A stretch of DNA of 64,000 nt from Nocardia altamirensis NBRC 108246 (lineage in GTDB: Bacteria > Actinomycetota > Actinomycetes > Mycobacteriales > Mycobacteriaceae). The translations under genes and the position numbers were made by a program. Below the pieces are notes generated by a model that did not search any database, had not been told where the DNA came from, and saw only the letters and a program-made list of their open reading frames with translations. Where the stretch lies: assembly GCF_001612685.1 (NCBI RefSeq), contig NZ_BDAY01000073.1, forward strand, positions 1 through 64,000, in the 5' to 3' direction. Positions 8,375-15,861 of this stretch are shown in pieces (the stretch's first letter is position 1; each line of letters opens with the position of its first letter).

Positions 8375-9829
8375 GTGGTTGGTAAGAACATCGGTGGCTT
8401 GGCCTCCCGGCGGCGCCGCAATCTCTGGATCGGCTTCGGCACCACGCTCGCGGTTTTGCTCGCGGCCGGGGTCGGCGTGCTGCTCACAGTGAAGCCGTGG
8501 ACCGACGAATTCCGGCACGGTGGGTTGACCATCGCGGCGCCGCCCGCGCCGGTGCGGCCGTTCCCTCAGGTGAGTCCGGCGCCCTCGAACGCGCCTGCGC
8601 CGAGCCCGGCCGGTGTCGCGGCCGCGCTGGCGCCGGTCATCGGCAATCCGGATCTCGGCGCGTTCGCCGGGCAGGTCACCGACGCCGACAGCGCGACGGT
8701 GCTGTGGAGCGGTGATCCGGGCAGGCCGATGATCCCGTCGTCCACGGCGAAGATTCTGCTGACGGCCGCGGCGCTGCTGGCATTGCCCGCGGAGCATCGG
8801 GTGAGCACCAAGGTGGTTGCCGGGTCGGCGCCCAACGAGCTGGTGCTCGTCGGCGGCGGCGATCCGACGCTGACCGCCGAGCCGGAAGGCAAGGGGTACT
8901 ACCCGCACGGACCTCGGGTGTCCGATCTGGTCGCGCAGATCAAGAAGTCCGGCCGGGCCGTCGACACCATCGTGGTGGACACCTCCACCTATGCCGGGCC
9001 GACCATGGCGCAGGGCTGGGACCCGGTCGACATCGGTGACGGCTCGATCGCGCCGCTCGAATCGGTGATGATCGACGGCGGCAGGCTGCAGCCGCTTGTC
9101 GAATACTCACCGCGCACCCCGACCCCGGCGCTGGACGCCGGGCGACGGCTCGCCTTCGAACTCGGGCTCGATCCGGCGCGGGTCAGGATCGGCGCCGCCG
9201 CGCCAGGCGCCGCCCAGGTGGCCGTCGTGCAGTCGGCGCCGTTGCGAGATCGGTTGCGCGACACCATGGTGTGGTCCGACAACGTGCTTGCCGAGGCGAT
9301 CGGCCGCGAGATCGCGGTCGCCACCGGTTACGAAGCCTCGTTCCACGGCGCGGTCGCCGCGGTGAGCGCCGCGCTGGAGAAGGCCGGATTCGACCTCAGC
9401 GGCCTGAGCATGCAGGACAACAGCGGACTTTCGGTGGACGACCGGATCCCGGCCAGGCTGCTCGATCGAGTGATGGCGACCGCGGCCAAGCCGAGCGCCG
9501 CGACCGCGATCCAACCGGTCGGGACCATGGCACGCCCCGAAAACGACCGGCTCGCCGCCACTTTGGCTCCGCTGCTGGACGACCTGCCGATCGCCGGTGC
9601 GACCGGCTCGCTGACCAGCCGTTACGTCACCGGGAATCGCAATGCCGCAGGCTGGGTGCGGGCCAAGACCGGAACTCTGTCGGTGTCCAGCGCGTTGGTC
9701 GGGTATGTGCTCGACGCCGATGGGCGGGTACTGACCTTCGCGCTGATGTCGAACGATCGGCCGCCGGAGGTGAGCAGGCCCGCGCTGGACGCTATCGCGG
9801 GCACGCTACGTAACTGCGGATGCTCGTGA
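8375..9829 (+). CDS. dacB: D-alanyl-D-alanine carboxypeptidase/endopeptidase (PBP4 type)
   Basis: A peptidase S13 protein of about 484 residues, anchored by one N-terminal membrane segment (about residues 15-39) after RRRR, followed by a Pro/Ala-rich linker. Catalytic motifs are SxxK (S123-TA-K126), SxN (VWSDNVLAEAI, near 302) and KTG (RAKTGTLSVSS, near 430). It should trim or cleave peptidoglycan stem peptides outside the membrane. GTG at 8375 has GAGGAGAG upstream; an in-frame GTG at 8306 with GAGG before it is a real alternative. Divergent from ppa. Confidence 0.93.
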   Translation: MVGKNIGGLASRRRRNLWIGFGTTLAVLLAAGVGVLLTVKPWTDEFRHGGLTIAAPPAPVRPFPQVSPAPSNAPAPSPAGVAAALAPVIGNPDLGAFAGQVTDADSATVLWSGDPGRPMIPSSTAKILLTAAALLALPAEHRVSTKVVAGSAPNELVLVGGGDPTLTAEPEGKGYYPHGPRVSDLVAQIKKSGRAVDTIVVDTSTYAGPTMAQGWDPVDIGDGSIAPLESVMIDGGRLQPLVEYSPRTPTPALDAGRRLAFELGLDPARVRIGAAAPGAAQVAVVQSAPLRDRLRDTMVWSDNVLAEAIGREIAVATGYEASFHGAVAAVSAALEKAGFDLSGLSMQDNSGLSVDDRIPARLLDRVMATAAKPSAATAIQPVGTMARPENDRLAATLAPLLDDLPIAGATGSLTSRYVTGNRNAAGWVRAKTGTLSVSSALVGYVLDADGRVLTFALMSNDRPPEVSRPALDAIAGTLRNCGCS

Positions 9830-9842
9830 CGGGTGGTTGACA

Positions 9843-11048
9843 ATGCAGCGAGAAGGTTCCGACCCAGGTGATCATGGGACCGCGTCCGGCGCCAACGGGG
9901 CCGATCGCGGGGGTGTGTCAGATCCGGATGCTGCAGGTCGGCCTGCGCGGGCACGCGGTGCGGTGGCGGATGTCACCGCGGACGCGGTCGAGAAGCCGAC
10001 GAGTCATTCCGGGTTCGCCGGCGCCGTCGATTGGCGGCTCGCCGCGAAAACCGGTGCGGCCCTTGTCCCGTCGGGGCCACGCACCTCGCGCTTCGCGGCC
10101 GAGCAGGTCGTCGCCGAGCTGGCCGTCGCCTCCGAACGGGCCGAGGGCCCGGTGCGCGAGGTCAGCGGGCTCCTCGACGACAAGCCGGTGCCCGCCGCGC
10201 GGATCGTCGACCGGCCCGGCTGGATCGAGGCGGCCGCCGCCTCCATGTCTCAGCTGACCGGCACCGAGGGCGAGACCGGCGAGCGCGGACTGCTGCAAGG
10301 CAAGCCGGCGGGCGTGCAGGCGGGCGCGATGCTCGCCTTCCTGTCCACCGCGATCCTCGGTCAGTACGACCCGTTCACCGGGCCCGACGGCACCCTGCTG
10401 CTGGTCGCGCCGAACATCATGGCCGTCGAGCGGGCGCTCGGCGTCTCGCCGAGCGACTTCCGGCTCTGGGTCTGCTTGCACGAGGTGACCCACCGGGTGC
10501 AGTTCTCGTCGGCGCCGTGGCTGGCCGACTACATGCGCGCGAATGTCGAGGTGCTCGGCGAGGTCGGCGACGAGCCGCTCAACGAGATGCTGCAGCGACT
10601 CCTCGAGGAAGTGCGTGACCGCCGCCGCGGCACCGCCACCGACGATCCATCGGCCCGCGGCGTCGTCGGCCTGCTGCGCGCCACCCAGGCTCCGCCGCAA
10701 CGCGAGGCCCTCGACCGTCTGCTCATGCTCGGCACCCTCCTGGAAGGCCACGCCGACCACGTCATGGACGCCGTCGGCCCCGCCGTCGTCCCGTCGGTCG
10801 AGCAGATCCGCGCCGCCTTCGACCGCCGCCGCAAACGCCCGACCAACCCGGTGCAGCGCATCATGCGTGCGCTGCTCGGTGTCGACGCGAAGGTCGCTCA
10901 GTACGTCCGAGGGAAGGCCTTCGTCGACGCCGTGGTCGGCCAGGTCGGCATGGCCGACTTCAACACCATCTGGACCGACGCCGAAACGCTGCCCCGCCCC
11001 GAGGAAATCGAAGCCCCCGAACGCTGGGTCGCCCGCGTCCTCGGCTGA
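9843..11048 (+). CDS. Zinc-dependent metalloprotease-like protein, DUF2342 family
   Basis: A 401-residue protein of the actinobacterial DUF2342 family, some members of which are annotated as coenzyme F420 biosynthesis-associated. The zinc motif HEVTH sits in LWVCLHEVTHRVQF, and a second conserved block, LLEGHADHVMDAVG, carries the probable third ligand. The first 50 residues are low-complexity (Gly/Asp/Ala). It starts 13 bases after dacB and probably shares its transcript. TTG at 9837 is an alternative start. No substrate is known to me. Confidence 0.85.
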   Translation: MQREGSDPGDHGTASGANGADRGGVSDPDAAGRPARARGAVADVTADAVEKPTSHSGFAGAVDWRLAAKTGAALVPSGPRTSRFAAEQVVAELAVASERAEGPVREVSGLLDDKPVPAARIVDRPGWIEAAAASMSQLTGTEGETGERGLLQGKPAGVQAGAMLAFLSTAILGQYDPFTGPDGTLLLVAPNIMAVERALGVSPSDFRLWVCLHEVTHRVQFSSAPWLADYMRANVEVLGEVGDEPLNEMLQRLLEEVRDRRRGTATDDPSARGVVGLLRATQAPPQREALDRLLMLGTLLEGHADHVMDAVGPAVVPSVEQIRAAFDRRRKRPTNPVQRIMRALLGVDAKVAQYVRGKAFVDAVVGQVGMADFNTIWTDAETLPRPEEIEAPERWVARVLG

Positions 11049-11062
11049 CCGCTGCCGAAGTT

Positions 11063-11138
11063 CCGCACCCGTTCTGTGCACTCGCACCCGCTCGGGACGC
11101 CCAGAACCGGTGCGGATCCACAGAACCGGTGCGGATCC
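11063..11138. repeat. Intergenic hairpin repeat, copy 1
   Basis: Between the DUF2342 gene and tilS. An 18-bp unit beginning CAGAACCGGTGCGG occurs twice in tandem (11102-11119 and 11121-11138). The second copy pairs with an inverted partner at 11063-11078 over 16 bp with one mismatch (11119-11134). A closely similar arrangement lies at 51403-51486. It may also terminate the dacB operon. Confidence 0.75.
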
Positions 11139-11187
11139 CGAGGGCTCGCACCCGTGGTCGTCGTGGGAGGGTCGGTACGCTGCGGGT

Positions 11188-12210
11188 ATGAGGTCGGCGC
11201 CGGGGGAGCGAGCGGGGGCGCGGCGGTTGCCGGAGACCCCTGCGGTGTTGGCGGTGCGGCAGGCCGTTCGGTCGTGGGCTGAGTGGTGTGCGCCTGCCGG
11301 TGCGGTTGCGGTGGCGTTGTCCGGTGGGGCGGATTCGTTGGCGTTGACGGCTGCGGCGGTGGTCGAACTGGGGACCGTCGACGCGCTGGTGGTCGATCAT
11401 CAATTGCAGGCAGGGTCGGATGCGGTTGCCGCCGATGCGGCTTCGGCGGCGTTGGCGTTGGGGTGCCGATCGGCGCGGGTACTCGCCGTGCAAGTGGGAC
11501 GGGACGGGGGAGTGGAGGCGGCGGCGCGGCAGGCCAGGTACGCGGCGTTGGATGACGCGCGCGACGGTCTGCCGGTATTGCTCGGGCACACGCTCGACGA
11601 CCAAGCCGAGACGGTGCTGCTCGGGTTGGCGCGTGGCTCCGGTGGCAGGTCCATTCAAGGGATGGCCGAGTGGGCCGAGCCGTGGGGCAGGCCGCTGCTC
11701 GAGGTGCGGCGGGCACAGACCCGTCAGCTGTGCGTGGATCTGGGGTTGGCGCCGCACGAGGACCCGCACAACACCGCGCCGGAATTCACCAGGGTTCGGC
11801 TGCGCACCGAGGTGTTGCCGCTGCTGGAGGAGGTGCTCGGCGGCGGGGTCGCGCCTGCTCTTGCCCGCACCGCCGCACAGTTGCGCGACGACGGCGCGGT
11901 GCTCGACGCGTTGGCCGAGGAGTTGCTGCACACCGCCAGTGATGGCGCGACTCTCTCGATCGAGACGCTCGCCACTGCGCCGCAGGCGCTGCGCCGCCGG
12001 GCGATCCGATCCTGGCTGCTCACGGGCGGGGCGAAAGCACTGACCGGCAAGCATTTACGGGCGGTCGACGAGCTGATCACCGAGTGGCGTGGCCAGGGCG
12101 GAGTCGCCGTCGGCGGCGGACAACCGGACAGCAGGTTGGTCGCGGCGCGCGAACATGGCAGGCTGACACTGCGGCATGAGCGTCAGGCCCGAAGCGGTAG
12201 CGAAGCGTGA
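11188..12210 (+). CDS. tilS: tRNA(Ile)-lysidine synthase
   Basis: A 340-residue N-type ATP pyrophosphatase that adds lysine to C34 of the CAU-anticodon isoleucine tRNA, so that AUA is read correctly. The PP-loop SGGADSLALT is near residue 45, and VDHQLQAGSD and GHTLDDQAETVLLGLARGSG are typical of TilS. The protein is short, as in other actinobacteria. The C-terminus ends RSGSEA. The ATG at 11188 has GGGAGGG only at long spacing. hpt follows after 109 bases without a clear terminator. Confidence 0.95.
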   Translation: MRSAPGERAGARRLPETPAVLAVRQAVRSWAEWCAPAGAVAVALSGGADSLALTAAAVVELGTVDALVVDHQLQAGSDAVAADAASAALALGCRSARVLAVQVGRDGGVEAAARQARYAALDDARDGLPVLLGHTLDDQAETVLLGLARGSGGRSIQGMAEWAEPWGRPLLEVRRAQTRQLCVDLGLAPHEDPHNTAPEFTRVRLRTEVLPLLEEVLGGGVAPALARTAAQLRDDGAVLDALAEELLHTASDGATLSIETLATAPQALRRRAIRSWLLTGGAKALTGKHLRAVDELITEWRGQGGVAVGGGQPDSRLVAAREHGRLTLRHERQARSGSEA

Positions 12211-12319
12211 CCACGCAGGGCCAGGGAAACGTCGCCAATGTTGCTCAGTCTGCGCCGGTTGATCGACCCACCAATGATCAGCCGTTCGGGAGCGAAAACC
12301 ACGGAAGGGAACAGCTGAC

Positions 12320-12871
12320 GTGTACGGGGACGACATCGCGTCGGTGCTGATCACCGAGGAAGAGATCGCCACCAAAACCAAGGAGCTGGCCGAGCTCATC
12401 GCCAAGCGTTATCCCGCCGATGCCCCCGAGGGCGACCTGCTGCTGGTAGGCGTGCTCAAAGGCGCAATCTTCTTCATGACTGACCTGGCCAAGGCGCTGC
12501 CGATCCCGACCCAGATGGAGTTCATGGCCGTCTCGTCGTACGGATCGTCCACCTCGTCTTCCGGTGTGGTTCGCATCATGAAGGACCTGGACAAGGACAT
12601 TGCCGGCCGCAATGTGCTGATCGTCGAGGACATCATCGACTCGGGGCTCACCCTGTCCTGGCTCAAGCGCAACCTCTCCACCCGCAACCCCGCCTCGCTG
12701 GAGGTGGTGACGCTGTTGCGCAAACCGGACGCGCTGCGCACCCACGTCGACGTCGCCCATGTCGGCTTCGACATTCCGAACGAATTCGTCGTCGGCTACG
12801 GCCTCGACTACGCGGAGCGCTACCGCGACCTGCCGTATATCGGCACCCTCGACCCGAAGGTCTATTCCTGA
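12320..12871 (+). CDS. hpt: Hypoxanthine(-guanine) phosphoribosyltransferase
   Basis: A 183-residue purine salvage enzyme that transfers PRPP ribose phosphate to hypoxanthine or guanine. The PRPP-binding loop is VLIVEDIIDSGLTL; upstream GVLKGAIFFMTDLA and the C-terminal FVVGYGLDYAERYR are also typical. GTG start with AAGGGA about 7 nt upstream. The tilS-hpt order is conserved in actinobacteria. In M. tuberculosis ftsH lies some genes further along; here about 15 kb of unrelated genes follow. Confidence 0.96.
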   Translation: MYGDDIASVLITEEEIATKTKELAELIAKRYPADAPEGDLLLVGVLKGAIFFMTDLAKALPIPTQMEFMAVSSYGSSTSSSGVVRIMKDLDKDIAGRNVLIVEDIIDSGLTLSWLKRNLSTRNPASLEVVTLLRKPDALRTHVDVAHVGFDIPNEFVVGYGLDYAERYRDLPYIGTLDPKVYS

Positions 12872-12880
12872 CTCGCGCGT

Positions 12881-12907
12881 TCCCGCACCCATGACCTGGG
12901 TGCGGGA
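12881..12907. terminator. Bidirectional terminator between hpt and the cyclase gene
   Basis: Perfect 10-bp stem (TCCCGCACCC at 12881-12890 with 12898-12907), 7-nt loop, placed between two convergent genes. Confidence 0.85.
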
Positions 12908-12913
12908 TGTCGG

Positions 12914-13633
12914 CTAGCGGTCCGGGAGGATGCCGAAAATGGTGGCGGGCGAGCCGGATCCGGCGCGATAGAGCGCAGCGCCGACGAGTATCCACGCGCC
13001 GGTCGCCGGTAGCGCCGCGAGGTTGGCCAGGCATTCCAGGCTGATGCGGTGCTCTCGATAGAGCAGCTTGGACACCGCATAGGTGTCGTCGATGCCGAGA
13101 TCGGGGCCGAAGGTGTCGATGCCGAGCGCGCCACGGTGGCCGAGCCTGCCGGTGTGCAGCAGCCATTCGACCGTCTCGACCGCGAATCCCGGTTGGTGGC
13201 CGGCGGATTCGCCGGTGCCGAGGAATTCCGGGGTGCCCCAGTTGGCATCCCAGCCGGTCCAGGCGATCACCGCGGCGCCGTCGGGCATGCGGCCGTGCCT
13301 GCCCTCCCAGCGCTTGAGGTCGGCGACGGTGATGGCGTAATCGCGGTCGCGCGCGCACGGTTCGCGGACGTCGATCTTCACGGCGGGCAGCAGCAGATCG
13401 TCCAGGTCGAGCTCATCCGCGCCGAGCTCGTCGGCATGGAAGTGTATCGGTGCGCCCCAATGGGTTCCGGTGTGTTCACCCTGCTGGATGTAGCGCAGGT
13501 AGTAGCCGTCGTTGGCGACGGTGGCCACGATGTCGGTGCGGAACTCCGGGTCGTCCGGGTAGAGCGGCGTGGTGGCCGGATCGTGCACATGCGACAGGTT
13601 CACCAGTCGCCCGAACGGCCGCGGCGAGGTCAT
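12914..13633 (-). CDS. Cyclase-family protein (kynurenine formamidase-like hydrolase)
   Basis: A 239-residue protein of the Cyclase (PF04199) family, metal-dependent amide/lactone hydrolases that include KynB-type formamidases and isatin hydrolase. The metal motif appears as EHTGTHWGAPIHFH: the His residues are kept, but the Asp usually found in HxGTHxDxPxH is Gly here. Its ATG (13633-13631) overlaps the stop of the upstream kinase gene (13632-13630), so it is translationally coupled to two membrane Ser/Thr kinases. No kynurenine genes are nearby, so the substrate is open. Confidence 0.82.
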   Translation of the reverse strand: MTSPRPFGRLVNLSHVHDPATTPLYPDDPEFRTDIVATVANDGYYLRYIQQGEHTGTHWGAPIHFHADELGADELDLDDLLLPAVKIDVREPCARDRDYAITVADLKRWEGRHGRMPDGAAVIAWTGWDANWGTPEFLGTGESAGHQPGFAVETVEWLLHTGRLGHRGALGIDTFGPDLGIDDTYAVSKLLYREHRISLECLANLAALPATGAWILVGAALYRAGSGSPATIFGILPDR

Positions 13634-15861
13634 CGCGTGCGCTGCGGAATGGTGCGGGCGAGCGCGAGCAGGTCGGCCTCCAGCAAACGAAACATCCGGT
13701 AGGTAACCACGAATGCCAGAATGCCACCCACGCTGAGCGCGCGCACCGGAACGATCACCAACCCGAGATCGTTGGCGTCGACGAAGGTCGCGCTCGCCAC
13801 GCCGAGCAGCGGCACCGACGCGGCCGCCCCGAGATAGAAGTTGGCGCGCCTGGCCAGGTTTCGCAGCTGTCGTTCGTCGCCGGGCCCGATGCCGCCGCGC
13901 GCAAGCAACCGTGGATAGACCGAGCGGACGGCGAACAGGGCGGCCGGGAAGAACGGGTAGGCGAGCACGATGACGGCACACACCACCTGCGCGGTGAAGA
14001 AATGCAGAAATGTCTTGGGCGGCAGCTCGATTCCGGACAGGGCAAGCCAGGTCGGCCCGACGATCCCGGCGATCATCCAGACGGCGAACGGCACCAACAC
14101 GGCCCAGTCGCCCATCAGCAGGGTGTCGCGGCGCGCCTTGGCCAGCGTGCGCGCAGAGTATTCGCGCCCGCGCGCCAACCGGTATTCGACGGTCAGTACG
14201 CGCCGGGTCAGGTAGATCAGCAGCATGGCGCCGATGGGAAAGAAGATCAGATTGTGGACCAGGCCGATGGTTTCGAATTTCTGCTGGTCCACCGCCGACA
14301 TGCGATCGATGATGAGGGACTGGTTGAGCCGGATGTTGTACACGCTGGCAAGCACGTTCGGCACGCCGATGCACACCGCTGCCCACGGAACCAGCCAGCC
14401 GCGCGACCGATAGGCCAGGCTGGTCGGCGACGGGTCGACCAGCTCACGCGCGTGGGCGTCGAGGCATAGGTCGAGCTGTCCGGCCAGCTCACTGCCGTTG
14501 CGCCAGCGCCGTTTCGGGTCGGCATGCAGACATTCGAGCAGGACCCGGCGCAGGGCGGCCGGGGTGTCCGCGGGCAGGCGCGCGAGCGCGTCCGCGCTGA
14601 CTCCCGCACGACGCTCAGCGAGCATCGTCGAGTAGATGTCGGCGGCCGTCGGACCCGGCGCATCCTCGAAGGGAGTTGTGCCGGTGAGCATTTCCCACAG
14701 CAGCACGCCGAGCGAATAGATATCGCTGCGGGCGCCGGGTGCGGGCGCGGCCGGGTCGAGGAGCTTGGCCAGCTGTTCCGGCGAGCGGTAGGGCAGCGAA
14801 TGATCGGTGCGCTCGGTCGAATCCGCGGCAGCAGGTCGCGGACCTGCTTCGCGCAGCGCGAAATCGGCCAGCTTCGGAATGCCCTCGGCGGTGAACAGCA
14901 CGTTCGCCGGTTTGATGTCGTGATGCAGCACGCCATGGTGGTGGGCGTGGTCCAACGCGTCGGCGAGCCGCCTGCCCACCCATGCCACCGTCTCCGGCCA
15001 GCTCAGTCCCTCGATCTCGGCGCGCACACTCGAATCCGACGGCCGGATCTCGCCTTTCGCCTCCATTGCCGCGTCGATGGCGCGCAGCAGCAACGCGCCA
15101 CCGGCGGACTCCGGACCGATCCGCCGCTGCTCGAGCACGCCGATCGCGGTGCCGCCGGGGAGGTATTGCATGTAGACCAGCCGAGGCTCGGCCGCGGTGT
15201 GCAGTGCCTGTTCGGCCGACTCCGGTGCGCCCAACACCCGCTGGTCGAAGACGCGCACGATATGGGGATGGTCGAGCTGCGCCATGGTGTGTGGCGCGCC
15301 GGCCCGGCCCGCCGAAAGCCGCACCGCGACAAGCCGTTGCATGGATCGCTGCCTGGCCAGGAAGACTCGGCCGAGCACGCCGCTGCCGAGGTCGGTGAGC
15401 AGGTCGAAGTCGTCGATCCGGTGGCCGGGCGCCAGATCCGCAAGTGCCGCAACCGCTTCGGTGGTTTCGGCGATGCCTGCGGAGGTGTCGTCGATGGCGA
15501 ACGCGGCAAGACGCGCGCGCACCTCGGCGGCGAGATCGGGGTACTCGGCGAGGAAGTCCTCGATTCCGAGCGCGACGGTGCGGCGCCTGGCCAGGAACTC
15601 CTCGCACGCCAGGTCCGCCAGCTCCGGACTGTGCTCGACCTCGGGAAACTCCTTGCAGTATTCACTGATTCGTTTACCGAGCGACGCGGCCCAGCGGGCC
15701 CGCAGGTCGATCCGGACCAGATCGGTCAGCACCTCGACGCGCGCCTGCGCGCCGTCGGGCACATAGTCCGCCAGCGACGGCGGCACGAATCGTGTGCTGC
15801 GCAGGCTGCGTTGCCACTCGGCGGTGAACCTGGCGACTGCATCGACGTGCCCGCTACTCAC
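13630..15861 (-). CDS. Membrane Ser/Thr protein kinase-like protein, planctomycete-type architecture, degenerate active site
   Basis: A 743-residue protein. The GTG at 15861 overlaps the upstream kinase stop (GTGA) and has GGAGA 7 nt before it. Residues 30-120 form the same N-terminal module as its neighbour (LVRIDLRARW, YCKEFPEVE, FLAEYPDL). The kinase domain (about 150-440) has a glycine loop GSGVLGRVF, but the ATP-binding Lys is Arg181 (VAVR), HRD is HHD (D315 kept), and DFG is D333-F-A. The alpha-C region is very short before MAQLDHPHIVRVF. Six hydrophobic segments follow. It could be a weak kinase or a pseudokinase partner of the neighbouring enzyme. Confidence 0.85.
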   Translation of the reverse strand: MSSGHVDAVARFTAEWQRSLRSTRFVPPSLADYVPDGAQARVEVLTDLVRIDLRARWAASLGKRISEYCKEFPEVEHSPELADLACEEFLARRRTVALGIEDFLAEYPDLAAEVRARLAAFAIDDTSAGIAETTEAVAALADLAPGHRIDDFDLLTDLGSGVLGRVFLARQRSMQRLVAVRLSAGRAGAPHTMAQLDHPHIVRVFDQRVLGAPESAEQALHTAAEPRLVYMQYLPGGTAIGVLEQRRIGPESAGGALLLRAIDAAMEAKGEIRPSDSSVRAEIEGLSWPETVAWVGRRLADALDHAHHHGVLHHDIKPANVLFTAEGIPKLADFALREAGPRPAAADSTERTDHSLPYRSPEQLAKLLDPAAPAPGARSDIYSLGVLLWEMLTGTTPFEDAPGPTAADIYSTMLAERRAGVSADALARLPADTPAALRRVLLECLHADPKRRWRNGSELAGQLDLCLDAHARELVDPSPTSLAYRSRGWLVPWAAVCIGVPNVLASVYNIRLNQSLIIDRMSAVDQQKFETIGLVHNLIFFPIGAMLLIYLTRRVLTVEYRLARGREYSARTLAKARRDTLLMGDWAVLVPFAVWMIAGIVGPTWLALSGIELPPKTFLHFFTAQVVCAVIVLAYPFFPAALFAVRSVYPRLLARGGIGPGDERQLRNLARRANFYLGAAASVPLLGVASATFVDANDLGLVIVPVRALSVGGILAFVVTYRMFRLLEADLLALARTIPQRTR

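Noticed and set aside
12175..12210. tilS C-terminus RSGSEA resembling the EPSASEAQ mini-ORF ends
   Set aside because: The DNA match is weak and the stop does not overlap the next start codon (109 bases away); probably chance or a very old relic.
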